From Halobacillus litoralis (GTDB lineage Bacteria > Bacillota > Bacilli > Bacillales > Halobacillaceae): a DNA stretch of 64,000 nt. This document shows, one piece after another, positions 29,896 through 39,765 of this stretch. Within the stretch, counting starts at the first letter, position 1; every line of letters starts with the position of its first letter. The stretch spans positions 124,001 to 188,000 of the forward strand of contig NZ_JAIVAJ010000005.1 in assembly GCF_020171725.1 (NCBI RefSeq). The letters are read 5' to 3'. The position numbers and the translations under genes were made by a program. Under the pieces are notes generated by a model, which was not told where the DNA came from, did not search any database, and worked only from the letters and a program-made list of their open reading frames with translations.

Positions 29896-30834
29896 TCATT
29901 CCCCTTTGTTCATCCAATTTTGAACCCACGTACGCGCAAGCTGATAAGGATCGGCCTCTGTATTACGGAAAGCAGTCTGCTTCTCTTGATCGTCATCGAT
30001 TTCCCTTCTCACTTCCCGCCACAATTCCTCGCGGATCAGATCATAGACTTCAAGCTTCAACTGCTCCTGCCGCTGCGCCTCTCCTGCATCTGTTTCATAT
30101 AAGTACGATTGATGCTGTGCTACGTTGTCCCACAGCTCCTCCATGCCCTTGTTCTCTGTTGAAATCGTGCGGACAATCGGAGGCTGCCACCTTTTCTTAT
30201 TGACGATCATCTTGTATTCTTCAAGGGTCGCCTTCAACTTTCCGACACCTGGAAGGTCCGCTTTATTGATGATAAAAAGGTCAGCAATTTCCATAATGCC
30301 TGCTTTGAAGATTTGAAGCACATCGCCACTGTTCGGTGTCAGAACAAGACCTGTCGTGTCGACGACTTTCATAATATCGAGTTCAGACTGTCCGACTCCA
30401 ACCGTCTCGACTAAGATGACATCAAATCCGTAGGCATCACAGGCGCGGATCGCATCCTTTGTCGAGCGGGCGAGGCCACCCAGACTGCCCCGGGTCGCCA
30501 TACTGCGGATGAATATGCCAGGATCCATAAAGTGCTGGTTCATCCTCGTACGATCTCCGAGTAATGACCCACCGCTGAACGGGCTTGTCGGGTCAACAGC
30601 GATGACCGCAACCGTCAGGTCGAGACTCCGTATATAAGTAAGCAGCTGATTGATCAAAGAACTTTTGCCTGCGCCAGGTGAACCGGTGATGCCGACATAA
30701 TGGGCTCGCTTTTTCATCGAAAAGATATCGCTCATCAGACGGAGTTTGTCTTCTGAATCGTTTTCGATCAGTGTAATGGCGCGGGCAAGGGCGCGCATAT
30801 CCCGTTGTTGAATTCGTTCGGCGAGTGGATGCAT
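29896..30834 (-). CDS. meaB: MeaB/ArgK-family GTPase (methylmalonyl-CoA mutase chaperone)
   Basis: G3E-type P-loop GTPase that protects and reloads acyl-CoA mutases. 312 residues: Walker A in GITGSPGAGKSSLINQLL, DPTSPFSGGSLLGDRTRM, the switch ILVETVGVGQSELD and the base-specificity INKADLPG. The ATG at 30834 is 5 nt after AAGGTG; GTG at 30843 is an alternative. The cluster has no separate mutA/mutB, and IcmF already has a G domain, so the partner of this protein is not evident in the window. Confidence 0.92.
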   Translation of the reverse strand: MHPLAERIQQRDMRALARAITLIENDSEDKLRLMSDIFSMKKRAHYVGITGSPGAGKSSLINQLLTYIRSLDLTVAVIAVDPTSPFSGGSLLGDRTRMNQHFMDPGIFIRSMATRGSLGGLARSTKDAIRACDAYGFDVILVETVGVGQSELDIMKVVDTTGLVLTPNSGDVLQIFKAGIMEIADLFIINKADLPGVGKLKATLEEYKMIVNKKRWQPPIVRTISTENKGMEELWDNVAQHQSYLYETDAGEAQRQEQLKLEVYDLIREELWREVRREIDDDQEKQTAFRNTEADPYQLARTWVQNWMNKGE

Positions 30835-30879
30835 TCGGTTCACCTTCTTTGGTATTTGATCGTAATTGGGCTTAATCCT

Positions 30880-32022
30880 CTAATCCTTTGTAACCATTCT
30901 TCCAATAACGAGACGCTGAATTTCCTGTGTGCCTTCGTAGATTTGAGTGATTTTGGCGTCGCGCATGTAGCGTTCGACTGGATAATCTTTCGTGTAGCCG
31001 TATCCACCGTGCACCTGGACGGCTTCTGTCGTGACGCGCATCGCTGTATCACCAGCAAAAAGTTTCGCCATCGCGGATGCTTTCGAATACGGAAGGCCTT
31101 CTGACTCCAAGTACGCCGCCTGATAGGTTAGAAGTCTCGATGCTTCGATTTCCGTTGCCATATCGGCAAGCTTGAAGGATATTCCTTGAAGCTTGGCAAT
31201 CGGTTTGCCGAACTGTTCACGCTCTTTCGCATAGGCGACGGACTCATCGAGGGCTCCCTGTGCAATTCCAACAGCCTGGGCAGCGATACCGTTCCGGCCT
31301 CCGTCCAGCGTCATCATCGCGATTTTGAAGCCTTCTCCTTCTTTTCCAAGCAGGTTTTCTTTCGGAATCTTACAGTCTTCGAAGATCAATTCGGTCGTTG
31401 GAGAGGAACGAATTCCGAGCTTCTTCTCTTTTTTACCGAACGTAAACCCTGGTGTACCTTTTTCTACGATAAACGCACTGATTCCACGGCTGCCCGCATC
31501 TGGGTCCGTCTTGGCAAACACAACGTATAGGTCTCCTACACCGCCGTTCGTAATCCACACCTTGCTTCCATTCAGGACGTAATGGTCACCGTCAAGCAGA
31601 GCCTGCGTGCGCATGGAAGAGACGTCACTTCCGGCACCGGGCTCTGATAAAGCATAAGCGCCGAGCTTCTCACCTGAAGCGAGTTGAGCAAGGAACGTTT
31701 TCTTCTGCTCTTCTGTTCCGAACTTATAAATCGGCCAGCTGGCGAGGGAAATATGGGCAGACAGTGTTACGCCTGTCGAGGCACAAACGCGGGACAGTTC
31801 TTCAACGGCAATGACGTAGCTGACGAAATCAGATCCGATGCCGCTGTATTCTTCCGGCCACGGGATGCCTGTCAGTCCAAGTTCAGCCATTTTGTCAAAA
31901 ATCTCTCGATCGAAGCGTTCTTCTTCATCACGCTCGGCAGCGGTCGGCTCCACTTCATTCTTAGCGAAGTCGCGCACCATTTTTCTCAGCATTTCCTGCT
32001 CTTCAGATAATGTAAAATTCAC
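30880..32022 (-). CDS. Acyl-CoA dehydrogenase
   Basis: FAD enzyme forming the trans-2 double bond in acyl-CoA; electrons go to ETF. 380 residues, with [10 protein letters not shown] (FAD/substrate site), [11 protein letters not shown], and the C-terminal [19 protein letters not shown] plus the catalytic Glu in [13 protein letters not shown]. The start is GTG at 32022 behind GGGAGG. Paralogous to the next gene, 13 bp apart. The specific chain length or branching cannot be read from sequence by eye. Confidence 0.94.
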   Translation of the reverse strand: MNFTLSEEQEMLRKMVRDFAKNEVEPTAAERDEEERFDREIFDKMAELGLTGIPWPEEYSGIGSDFVSYVIAVEELSRVCASTGVTLSAHISLASWPIYKFGTEEQKKTFLAQLASGEKLGAYALSEPGAGSDVSSMRTQALLDGDHYVLNGSKVWITNGGVGDLYVVFAKTDPDAGSRGISAFIVEKGTPGFTFGKKEKKLGIRSSPTTELIFEDCKIPKENLLGKEGEGFKIAMMTLDGGRNGIAAQAVGIAQGALDESVAYAKEREQFGKPIAKLQGISFKLADMATEIEASRLLTYQAAYLESEGLPYSKASAMAKLFAGDTAMRVTTEAVQVHGGYGYTKDYPVERYMRDAKITQIYEGTQEIQRLVIGRMVTKD

Positions 32023-32035
32023 GGTAGGTCCTCCC

Positions 32036-33181
32036 TTAGTCTCTAATCAATTGGTTACTGATGACGATTCGCTGGATTTCACTCGTTCCTTCGTAGATTT
32101 CGCACACCTTCGCATCGCGGAAGAAACGCTCGACAGCATAATCCTCTGTATATCCGTATCCTCCGTGGACCTGTACTGCTTCGATAGACGCTTCGACAGC
32201 TGCCTTGGAAGCGAACAGTTTCGCCATGGAGGCTTCCTTCGCACAAGGTCTGCCCTCCTGTTGAAGGTAGGCAGCATGATAGGTTAACAGCTTGGAAGAT
32301 TCGACAGCTGTAGCCATATCGGCAAGCTTGAATGAGATCCCCTGAAGGCTCGCAATCGGCTTACCGAACTGGACGCGTTCTTTCGAATAAGCAACCGCAT
32401 GTTCAAGAGCTGCCTCGGCGATCCCAAGCGACTGTGCGGCAATCCCGATCCGTCCGATATTCAAGTTCGCAAGCGCGATTTTATAGCCTTCTCCTTCTTC
32501 ACCGAGAAGCTGTTCAGCGGGCACTTTACACTGGTCAAAATTAAGCGAGACGGTACTTGATCCGTGCATCCCCATCTTTTTCTCCGCTTTTCCAATCGAG
32601 AATCCCGGCGTATCACGTTCTACGATGAATGCACTCAATCCCTTCCCGTTGGACTCCTCCCGATTCGTCCGCGCAAAAACAATGAAGGTATCAGCGTTCC
32701 CACCGTTTGTAATGAACACCTTCGATCCATCGAGGATATAATGATCTCCATCCTTGACCGCCCGCGTCTTCAGGCTTCCAGCATCTGAACCCGCGCTCGG
32801 TTCCGTAAGGGCGAAGGCACCTAAGTACTCCCCCGATGCCAGCTTCGGTAAGTATTTCTGCTTCTGCTCTTCCGTCCCGAAATAAAGAATCGGGTTTGTT
32901 CCGACAGAGGTGTGAACAGATAAAATGACACCAAGTGTCGCACTGACCTTCGACAGTTCATGAATGGCGATGATGTAGGAGGTGTAGTCCATTTCCGCTC
33001 CGCCGTATTTTTCCGGAATGGGCACGCCCATCAGTCCGAGCTCTCCCATCTTCGGAATCAACTCTTCCGGGAACCGGTCTTCCTTCTCCATCCGCTCAAC
33101 CGCTGGAGCGACTTCCTTTTCTGCAAAATCACGCACCATCTTTCGCATCATTTCCTGTTCATCCGTAAACTGTAAATGCAT
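32036..33181 (-). CDS. acdA: Acyl-CoA dehydrogenase, AcdA-like
   Basis: 381 residues of the same family: [48 protein letters not shown] and the catalytic Glu in [13 protein letters not shown]. The ATG at 33181 has AAGGGGAG 7-8 nt upstream; an earlier in-frame start lacks a site. In B. subtilis acdA sits between rpoE and ywjF. Here the position is kept but other genes are interleaved, so which of the two dehydrogenases is orthologous is a guess. Confidence 0.93.
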   Translation of the reverse strand: MHLQFTDEQEMMRKMVRDFAEKEVAPAVERMEKEDRFPEELIPKMGELGLMGVPIPEKYGGAEMDYTSYIIAIHELSKVSATLGVILSVHTSVGTNPILYFGTEEQKQKYLPKLASGEYLGAFALTEPSAGSDAGSLKTRAVKDGDHYILDGSKVFITNGGNADTFIVFARTNREESNGKGLSAFIVERDTPGFSIGKAEKKMGMHGSSTVSLNFDQCKVPAEQLLGEEGEGYKIALANLNIGRIGIAAQSLGIAEAALEHAVAYSKERVQFGKPIASLQGISFKLADMATAVESSKLLTYHAAYLQQEGRPCAKEASMAKLFASKAAVEASIEAVQVHGGYGYTEDYAVERFFRDAKVCEIYEGTSEIQRIVISNQLIRD

Positions 33182-33202
33182 CGCCGTTCTCCCCTTCACA
33201 AG

Positions 33203-34054
33203 TTATTCGTAGCTGTAAAATCCTCTGCCCGATTTCTTGCCGAGCCACCCTGCTTTTACGTACTTCCGAAGCAGTGGACAAGGTCGGTATTTGCTGTCTC
33301 CGAAGCCTTCGTGGAGAACTTCCATGATATAGAGACACGTGTCGAGTCCAATAAAGTCCGCAAGCGTGAGTGGCCCCATCGGATGATTCATACCAAGCTT
33401 CATCACCGTGTCCACGTCCTCCGGAGAGGCGACGCCTTCGTGAACGGTATAGATCGCTTCGTTGATCATCGGCATCAGAATACGGTTCGACACAAACCCA
33501 GGGAAATCTTCCACTTCAACAGGTTCTTTGCTCAAGCGCCTCGTCATATCTTCAATCGCTTGATACGTTTCATCACTCGTTTGAATGGCACGGATGATTT
33601 CGACAAGCTTCATAACCGGAACCGGGTTCATGAAGTGCATGCCGATCACTTGGTGGGGACGATTGGTCGCTGCCGCAATTTCTGTTATTGGAAGCGATGA
33701 CGTATTCGTCGCTAAAATGGCATGCTCCGGTGTCACTTCATCCAATCGTTTGAAAACCTTCTCTTTCACGTCCATATTTTCAACGACGGCTTCGACGACC
33801 AAATCACAGTCTGAAGCATCGTCCATATTCGTCGTACCGGAAAGAAGATTGAAAGCCTCTCTCTCCTCTTCCTCCGTCATTCTTCCTTTTTCGACTGCAC
33901 GGGCAAGACGCTTCTCAATGCCGGAGAGCCCTTTATCCAACGCCTCCTGATTCATGTCATTCAGCTTCACCTTCAGTCCAGCTTGAGCAAAAACTTGAGC
34001 AATCCCAGCTCCCATCTGCCCTGCACCAATGACCATCACTTGATTGATTTCCAT
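33203..34054 (-). CDS. mmgB: 3-hydroxybutyryl-CoA dehydrogenase
   Basis: NAD(P)-dependent oxidation of 3-hydroxyacyl-CoA to 3-ketoacyl-CoA. 283 residues: Rossmann motif [19 protein letters not shown], the catalytic His in [17 protein letters not shown], and the C-terminal substrate domain ([23 protein letters not shown], in parts; GRGFYSY). AAGGAG precedes the ATG. It follows the thiolase gene by 18 bp, as mmgB follows mmgA in B. subtilis. Confidence 0.94.
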   Translation of the reverse strand: MEINQVMVIGAGQMGAGIAQVFAQAGLKVKLNDMNQEALDKGLSGIEKRLARAVEKGRMTEEEEREAFNLLSGTTNMDDASDCDLVVEAVVENMDVKEKVFKRLDEVTPEHAILATNTSSLPITEIAAATNRPHQVIGMHFMNPVPVMKLVEIIRAIQTSDETYQAIEDMTRRLSKEPVEVEDFPGFVSNRILMPMINEAIYTVHEGVASPEDVDTVMKLGMNHPMGPLTLADFIGLDTCLYIMEVLHEGFGDSKYRPCPLLRKYVKAGWLGKKSGRGFYSYE

Positions 34055-34072
34055 CCTCTACACTCCTTCCGT

Positions 34073-35260
34073 TTATGATTTCGGTACTTCGATCAGTACG
34101 GCATCCCCTTGACCGCCGCCTGAACAGATCGACGCAATGCCAAGTCCGCCGCCACGGCGCTTCAACTCATAAGCAAGCGTCAGTAAAATCCGCGCTCCAC
34201 TTGCCCCGATCGGGTGTCCGAGTGCGACAGCCCCGCCATTCACATTCACTTTTTCCGGATCAAGCCCTGCAATTTTCCCACTGGCAAGCGAGACAGCCGC
34301 AAACGCTTCGTTCACTTCGAAAAGATCGATTTCTTCTATGGATTTTCCTGATTTTTCTAAAAGTTTATTGATGACAAGCCCCGGTGTCTGCGGAAAGTCC
34401 TGAGCTTCAACTGCAATTTCATCGTGAGCTAAAATCGTCGCTAATGGCTTCGCCCCTACTTCTTGAGCTTTTTCATCAGACATCAGCAGCATGGCACAGG
34501 CACCATCATTCACTCCAGGGGCATTACCTGCCGTGATCGTCCCTTGAGGATCGAACACAGGACGGAGTTTCGCCAAAGCTTCAACCGTTGTGCTCTTACG
34601 CGGTGCTTCATCCTGATCGACGACAACAGGATCACCTTTACGCTGCGGCACCTCGACTGCGGCAATCTCTTCTGAAAGCGTCCCTTCATCCATCGCTTTC
34701 ACAGCACGCTGGTGACTTTGATACGCCCACTCATCCTGAGCTTCCCTGGAAATCTCCAGCTGGTCTGCTGTTCGGTTTCCGTAGTTGCCCATATGGACAT
34801 TTTCAAAGGAGCACGTCAGTCCGTCGTGCACCATCATATCTTTGACCGGAGCATCACCCATGCGCAGTCCCCATCGTGCTTTCGGCATGAAGTACGGTGC
34901 ATTGCTCATGCTTTCCATTCCCCCAGCGACGATGATGTCTTCTTCACCGAGGCGGATGAACTGATCGGCCATCGTGACACTTCGCATTCCTGAGGCACAG
35001 ACTTTGTTGATGGTCTCGGTTTTTACATCCCACGGAATGCCCGCTTCCCTTGATGCCTGTCTGGACGGAAGCTGCCCCTGACCACCTTGAAGCACTGTTC
35101 CCATAATCACTTCTCCAACGTCTTCCGGATTTACATGACTTCGCTTCAACGCTTCCTTGATGGCAATTCCACCAAGCTGTACCGCTGTCAGCGGAGCAAG
35201 GGCTCCACCGAATTTACCAAAAGGTGTACGGGCTCCATCTACAATGACTGTTTTACGCAT
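34073..35260 (-). CDS. mmgA: Acetyl-CoA C-acetyltransferase (thiolase)
   Basis: Cleaves (or condenses) acetoacetyl-CoA and related 3-ketoacyl-CoAs. 395 residues: nucleophile Cys in [12 protein letters not shown], His in [16 protein letters not shown] and the second Cys in [23 protein letters not shown] precedes the ATG. It is the first gene after its own control region, which holds a cre site and a TetR-type inverted repeat. Confidence 0.95.
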   Translation of the reverse strand: MRKTVIVDGARTPFGKFGGALAPLTAVQLGGIAIKEALKRSHVNPEDVGEVIMGTVLQGGQGQLPSRQASREAGIPWDVKTETINKVCASGMRSVTMADQFIRLGEEDIIVAGGMESMSNAPYFMPKARWGLRMGDAPVKDMMVHDGLTCSFENVHMGNYGNRTADQLEISREAQDEWAYQSHQRAVKAMDEGTLSEEIAAVEVPQRKGDPVVVDQDEAPRKSTTVEALAKLRPVFDPQGTITAGNAPGVNDGACAMLLMSDEKAQEVGAKPLATILAHDEIAVEAQDFPQTPGLVINKLLEKSGKSIEEIDLFEVNEAFAAVSLASGKIAGLDPEKVNVNGGAVALGHPIGASGARILLTLAYELKRRGGGLGIASICSGGGQGDAVLIEVPKS

Positions 35261-35278
35261 ATTGGTTCCTCCTCTTAT

Positions 35279-35292
35279 TGATAACGCTTACA
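35279..35292 (-). promoter_or_regulatory. CcpA cre site upstream of the thiolase gene
   Basis: On the minus strand TGTAAGCGTTATCA is a perfect match to TGWAANCGNTNWCA. It lies about 20-30 bp before the start codon, a position expected to block transcription when glucose is present. Confidence 0.75.
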
Positions 35293-35303
35293 AAATTGAC
35301 GAT

Positions 35304-35317
35304 TGAACGCTCGCTCA
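35304..35317. promoter_or_regulatory. Inverted repeat TGAACG-CT-CGCTCA, candidate TetR operator
   Basis: A near-palindrome that fits the consensus TGAAYG-NN-CRYTCA together with the fadF-promoter site at 37861-37874. It sits over the likely -35 (TTGAGC) of the thiolase promoter. Confidence 0.6.
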
Positions 35318-35330
35318 ATTTCTTCTCATA

Positions 35331-35364
35331 TGGAAAGTGTACCGAAAATCAGGTACACTTTCCA
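35331..35364. terminator. Perfect hairpin between fadF and the thiolase gene
   Basis: 13-bp stem TGGAAAGTGTACC / GGTACACTTTCCA. T-rich sequence follows on the plus strand only, so for the minus-strand operon it is a hairpin rather than a standard terminator. Confidence 0.5.
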
Positions 35365-35521
35365 TAATTTTTAGATTATTATTATTATTTTTACAGTTAA
35401 AAATGGACAGACAATGTTCGAAACCTAACATTATTTCCGCCTATTTCCCTTTAGCAATGGTTTTCCAGTCCCCCCACTTCGTTCAGCCGAACCATGAAAA
35501 AAAGCTTCCTAATTTGGCCAG

Positions 35522-35645
35522 AAAGGGCTGGGGGACCGGGAGACTCCTGTGGGACAAGGTGGACAGGTGAGACCCCGCAGAGAGCGAAAGCGAGCGAGGA
35601 GGCTCAGCGCCGCCCCACGGAAAGCGGACGGTCCCCCAGCCCTTT
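35522..35645 (+). repeat. Palindromic element R9
   Basis: Perfect 16-bp stem with another sequence (AAAGGGCTGGGGGACC, 35522-35537 with 35630-35645), boxes GAGACTCC and GGAAAGCGGA, inner stem TGTGGG / CCCACG. It ends 7 bp before the fadF stop codon and may serve as its 3' structure. Confidence 0.85.
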
Positions 35646-35652
35646 CGCTTCC

Positions 35653-37785
35653 TCAGGCTGTCTTTTCACCCGTATTTTCGAACATGGATTTCGCCAAGAT
35701 TTCGGCGATGTCCATTGTGCTGACTTCTTCTTCGACTTCCTTCGCTTTCGTTCCATCTGAGAGCATCGTCAGGCAGAATGGGCATCCGCTTGAGATCATC
35801 GTAGGTTCGACTTCGAGTGCCTGTTCGGTACGGGCGACGTTGACGCGGTTACCGGATTTCTCTTCCATCCACATCATTCCACCACCAGCTCCACAGCACA
35901 TGCCGTTTGAACGGTTACGTTTCATCTCGACGACTTCAACACCTGGAATCATTTCGAGCACTTCACGAGGCGGCTGGTACACTTCGTTGTAACGTCCTAA
36001 ATAACAGCTGTCGTGATAGGTGATTTTCTCGTTTACGACACCTTCCGGCTTCAGACGTCCTTCCTTCAACCATTCCGCAAGCATTTCCGTATGGTGATAC
36101 ACTTCAGCTTCTAAACCGAAGTCTGGATACTCATTTTTAAAAATGTTGTAGGCGTGCGGATCGATGGTAATGATTTTTTTGACGTCGTGCTTCGTGAATT
36201 CCTTCATGTTCTTCTCCGCGAGTTCCTGGAACAAGAACTCGTTACCCATTCGGCGTGCGGTGTCGCCGGAGTTCTGCTCTTTGTTACCTAAGATGGCAAA
36301 TTTCACGCCAGCCGCATTCATCAGCTTCGCGAACGCCATCGCGATCTTCTGACTGCGGTTGTCGTAGGATCCCATGGAGCTGACCCAGAATAGATATTCG
36401 AATTCTTCTCCAGATTTCTTCAACTCTTTCACGGTTGGAATGTGAACATCCTCTTCCATCGTACGCCAGTCTTCACGTTCTTTCTTCGATAGTCCCCAAG
36501 GATTCCCCTGGCGTTCAATGTTCATCATTGCACGCTGACCATCGGCGTCCATTTTTCCTTCTGTCAGGACGAGGTAGCGGCGCAGGTCGATGATTTTATC
36601 GACGTGTTCGTTCATAACCGGGCAGGCGTCTTCACAGTTACGGCATGTCGTACAAGCCCACAATTCCTCTTCTGTAATGACGTCGCCGATCAAGCTCTTA
36701 TTGTTGACTGCCTCAATGGATGCAGCGGCTTCGTCCGTTCCAGGAGTACGTGCCATTTGCGCAAGCGTATTGCCTTCCGTTCCAGAGAACGCATAAGCTG
36801 GAACCCACGGAGATTGACCGGTCACGGCCGCTCCTTTTTCCGTCAAATGATCACGAAGTTTCACGATGAGGTCCATCGGAGACAGCATTTTCCCTGATCC
36901 GGCTGCTGGACATACATTCGTACAACGGCCACATTCCACACAGGCGTAGAAGTCGATCATCTGAAGCTGGTTGAAGTCTTCAATTTTTCCGACTCCGAAC
37001 GAAACCTCTTCTTCATCTGCCTCTTCATCAATCTCAAAATCGATCTTCTGCAGCTTGCCCGGCGGATCTTCACGGTTCAAGAACACGTTGACCGGAGCAG
37101 CGATTAAGTGCGCGTGCTTCGATTGAGGCACGTAGACTAAGAAAGTAAGTAAAATCAACAGGTGGACCCACCACATGACGTAGAAGATGGTGGCGGCTAC
37201 AGTCGGTGGCACCCAATAGAAAGCGCTTGCAATAATAGTCGCAACAGGCTCTGTCCAAGCACCCTCATAGCCGAACCAAATCAAACTCATACCATTTCCG
37301 ATCAGGACAGAAAGCATCAACGTACCGATAAATATAAGAACAAGTCCTGCTTTGAAACCTCTCTTCAGACGAACCAGTTTTTCAATGTAACGGCGGTAGA
37401 AAGCCCAGATGACCGCAACTAAAATCATCAAGGTAACAAGTTCCTGGAAAAAGACGAATCCTTCATAAAAAGGTCCCAGTGGCAAGTGAGACTGCGGGGC
37501 TAGTCCTTTCCAGATAAAATCAATGGCACCGAATTGAACAAGAATGAAGCCATAAAACATCATGACGTGAATGGCGCCTGACTTCTTGTCTTTCAATAAT
37601 TTCTTCTGACCGAATACATTGACTGCTACTTTACGCATCCGATTTTTAATTTCTCCATCAAACTCGAATTTCCGTCCCATCTTGATATAAGCGATACGAG
37701 TCCGAACGACGCGAACGAATAAGTATCCTCCATAAATCATGACACCAAGGAACAGAATCCAGTTTGCGAGTAACAAAGGATTCAT
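35653..37785 (-). CDS. fadF: Membrane Fe-S oxidoreductase FadF (YwjF type)
   Basis: Heterodisulfide-reductase-related membrane protein thought to link ETF from acyl-CoA dehydrogenases to the quinone pool. 710 residues: N-terminal NarI-like membrane domain with about six helices (about 5-240), two 4Fe-4S motifs (CVECGRCTNVCP and CTTCRNCEDACP, about 295-400) and two CCG domains (CYLGRYNEVY, MCCGAGGGMMW, then SGCPFCLTML). The ATG at 37785 follows GGGGGAG. The promoter upstream carries an operator-like repeat. No etfA/etfB in the window. Confidence 0.93.
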   Translation of the reverse strand: MNPLLLANWILFLGVMIYGGYLFVRVVRTRIAYIKMGRKFEFDGEIKNRMRKVAVNVFGQKKLLKDKKSGAIHVMMFYGFILVQFGAIDFIWKGLAPQSHLPLGPFYEGFVFFQELVTLMILVAVIWAFYRRYIEKLVRLKRGFKAGLVLIFIGTLMLSVLIGNGMSLIWFGYEGAWTEPVATIIASAFYWVPPTVAATIFYVMWWVHLLILLTFLVYVPQSKHAHLIAAPVNVFLNREDPPGKLQKIDFEIDEEADEEEVSFGVGKIEDFNQLQMIDFYACVECGRCTNVCPAAGSGKMLSPMDLIVKLRDHLTEKGAAVTGQSPWVPAYAFSGTEGNTLAQMARTPGTDEAAASIEAVNNKSLIGDVITEEELWACTTCRNCEDACPVMNEHVDKIIDLRRYLVLTEGKMDADGQRAMMNIERQGNPWGLSKKEREDWRTMEEDVHIPTVKELKKSGEEFEYLFWVSSMGSYDNRSQKIAMAFAKLMNAAGVKFAILGNKEQNSGDTARRMGNEFLFQELAEKNMKEFTKHDVKKIITIDPHAYNIFKNEYPDFGLEAEVYHHTEMLAEWLKEGRLKPEGVVNEKITYHDSCYLGRYNEVYQPPREVLEMIPGVEVVEMKRNRSNGMCCGAGGGMMWMEEKSGNRVNVARTEQALEVEPTMISSGCPFCLTMLSDGTKAKEVEEEVSTMDIAEILAKSMFENTGEKTA

Positions 37786-37849
37786 GAGTTCTCCCCCTCT
37801 TTGATGTGACCGCAAGTGCGATTCCTAATTTTCTGAATCTTATAGCTCT

Positions 37850-37879
37850 ATCATAAATTATGAATGAGCATTCAGTCAA
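37850..37879 (-). promoter_or_regulatory. fadF promoter with inverted repeat in the spacer
   Basis: Minus-strand -35 TTGACT (37879-37874) and -10 TATGAT (37855-37850), 18-bp spacer. The spacer contains TGAATG-AG-CATTCA (37861-37874), a perfect inverted repeat like FadR-type half sites. A regulator bound there would block RNA polymerase. Confidence 0.7.
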
Positions 37880-37949
37880 CATGTTTTCCTGTTTTTCCTT
37901 TTGAATCATTTGGGATTAGGGAAAGCATACTAGGAAAGGAGGTGAACCT

Positions 37950-39128
37950 ATGCTGACTATCCTGATCATCGCTGTAATTTTCCTACTTTTATTCTTGGAT
38001 TTTCACTTCGGGCGGAAAGCACACCATCAAAATGCCCGCAAGCTGTCATTCAAGCAAACAACAGCGGACTATAAGCTCTACAAAAATGGTTCACCAATGT
38101 ATGAGGACTTATTTAACGATATTCATCAAGCGTCTGTTCAAGTCGATATTTACTTTTACTTAATTGACAATGATTATATCAGCCGCAACTTTCTCCAAGT
38201 GTTGATGGACAAGGCGAAAGAAGGCGTACCTGTCCGTTTACTCGGGGACAGGCTCGGCTGCTTCAAGCTGGACCGCCGCTTGCGTCAGGAATTGGAGGAA
38301 GCTGGTGTCATATTCCGCTTTGCGGAGGTGCCGGGCTTCCCCTACTTCTTCTATCGTCTGCAGCGGCGGAACCACCGAAAGATTGCCATTATTGATGGTG
38401 AGATTGGATATGTCGGGGGCTACAATATCGGAATGAATTACATTGGGGAGTCATCCAAATTCCGTGATTGGCGGGATTATCACTTGAGAAGCACCGGTCA
38501 GCTGGTCCGTCAGCTTCATGAAGTACTGTTGGACGATTGGTATCTTGCGACAGGTGAAAAAAGAGAAGCTCTCGTGCCAGAAGCTGAAGGAAGTCAAGAG
38601 GTACGGATTGTCGCAACAGACGGAGTCGATTTGGAGGATGAGATGTATGCGATGATTGAGCGTGCAGAACGTGAGCTGTTGATCGGCACTCCATATTTTA
38701 TTCCGACTGAACGGCTAATGGCGGCTCTTCACCGTGCGCTGGATCGTGATGTGGATATGAAAATTATGATTCCGATGAAGGCGGATCACCCCTTTGTCAA
38801 AGAAGCGGCAATCCCCTACCTCAAAAGGATGCGGAACGACGGGGCGAAGGTCGGCTTTTTCGATGCAGGGTTTTATCATGCCAAAGTCGTGATCGTGGAC
38901 GGTGTGCTGGCCGATCTCGGGACAGCGAACTTCGACCGGCGCAGTCTTTTTCTAAACAAAGAAGTGAACACGTTCATTTACGAGAGGAACTTCGTCCAAA
39001 ACTTACGCAATATGTATTTGGAAGACTTCGGCGATGCCATTGCCTTCGATGACCAATGGTTGAACAATCGCTCTATCAAAACGAGAATAAACGAAAAGAT
39101 CGCAGTTCTCCTGCGACCTTTCTTGTGA
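37950..39128 (+). CDS. clsB: Phospholipase D-family cardiolipin synthase
   Basis: Joins two phosphatidylglycerols into cardiolipin at the membrane. 392 residues: one N-terminal transmembrane helix (about 1-18) and two HKD motifs (NHRKIAIIDG... near 145 and YHAKVVIVDG... near 310), the two halves of the active site. Short for a classic Cls (about 480), as in B. subtilis YwjE/ClsB at the same chromosomal position next to ywjF. AAAGGAGG precedes the ATG. It is transcribed away from fadF. Confidence 0.92.
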   Translation: MLTILIIAVIFLLLFLDFHFGRKAHHQNARKLSFKQTTADYKLYKNGSPMYEDLFNDIHQASVQVDIYFYLIDNDYISRNFLQVLMDKAKEGVPVRLLGDRLGCFKLDRRLRQELEEAGVIFRFAEVPGFPYFFYRLQRRNHRKIAIIDGEIGYVGGYNIGMNYIGESSKFRDWRDYHLRSTGQLVRQLHEVLLDDWYLATGEKREALVPEAEGSQEVRIVATDGVDLEDEMYAMIERAERELLIGTPYFIPTERLMAALHRALDRDVDMKIMIPMKADHPFVKEAAIPYLKRMRNDGAKVGFFDAGFYHAKVVIVDGVLADLGTANFDRRSLFLNKEVNTFIYERNFVQNLRNMYLEDFGDAIAFDDQWLNNRSIKTRINEKIAVLLRPFL

Positions 39129-39148
39129 ATGACTTTAGTTTGGGCTGA

Positions 39149-39328
39149 TTATTTAATGATATCCGTCAGCACCGGGCTGATCCAGGAAACGAGCTTGAAT
39201 CCTAAATAAATGCCGACGATCCCCACCACTCCAGCAGCCGCCGGCGGTGCGGGAATCGGAAGCTTCAGCAAGGCGAAGACGATGCCTACGACTAAACCTG
39301 TTAATAAAGCAAAGATGATTTCTTTCAT
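39149..39328 (-). CDS. XapX-domain small membrane protein
   Basis: 59 residues: two hydrophobic helices joined by a conserved LPIPAPPAAAG turn, ending GIYLGFKLVSWI, the pattern of XapX (DUF1427). Function unknown. The ATG at 39328 follows AGGAGAG. The reading frame is short and overlaps no other gene. It is convergent with clsB. Confidence 0.85.
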   Translation of the reverse strand: MKEIIFALLTGLVVGIVFALLKLPIPAPPAAAGVVGIVGIYLGFKLVSWISPVLTDIIK

Positions 39329-39380
39329 GTTGAATCTCTCCTATCGAATAAATTAAAACGTTTTCATAATATTGGTTAAA

Positions 39381-39410
39381 AAACGCAAGGTACCGAACCT
39401 TGCGTTTTTT
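39381..39410. terminator. Terminator-like hairpin upstream of the XapX gene
   Basis: AAACGCAAGGT ... ACCTTGCGTTTTTT, symmetric with A- and T-tracts; on the minus strand it would stop transcripts coming from the argS side. Confidence 0.7.
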
Positions 39411-39425
39411 AAAGTTGCCTAAAGA

Positions 39426-39659
39426 AGGTTCTGGAAAAAATAGAGTGCTGCGTGGGGTGGAAAATAACTCGCTTTCCGCGGCCCAACAGGACGTTGGGTC
39501 GTTCGACGTTGCCACAGGACGTGGCGGTTTTAGTTCGAACATCCTTGATCACTTTTGAACTCAGGCTAAAGCCTGAGTGGATCTCGCCGTGGTCCGTGCA
39601 TCCCGCAGGAGTCTCGTCATTTTCCACCCCACTTCATTACAACAGTGGATCCAGAACCT
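39426..39659 (-). repeat. Palindromic element R10 (long form)
   Basis: Outer AGGTTCTGGA / TCCAGAACCT, a compensated change from the AGGTTCTGTA / TACAGAACCT of R1. Perfect 14-bp stem (39452-39465 with 39619-39632). The centre is nearly identical to R7, including CAACAGGACGTTG and CTCAGGCTAAAGCCTGAG. Confidence 0.88.
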
Positions 39660-39765
39660 CACTTCAATCCGTTTAAAGATCACCAGTTGTGCGAACATCC
39701 GCTATTTTACACAACAATGAATGACGATCTTACAGTTAAAACTAGCTTTTCGATGCTCAGAATAA

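Noticed and set aside
39153..39676. Open frames over R10 (and similar ones over R7) with matching peptide starts
   Set aside because: The identical peptides (LKPPRPVATSN) come from the shared repeat sequence, not from a gene.
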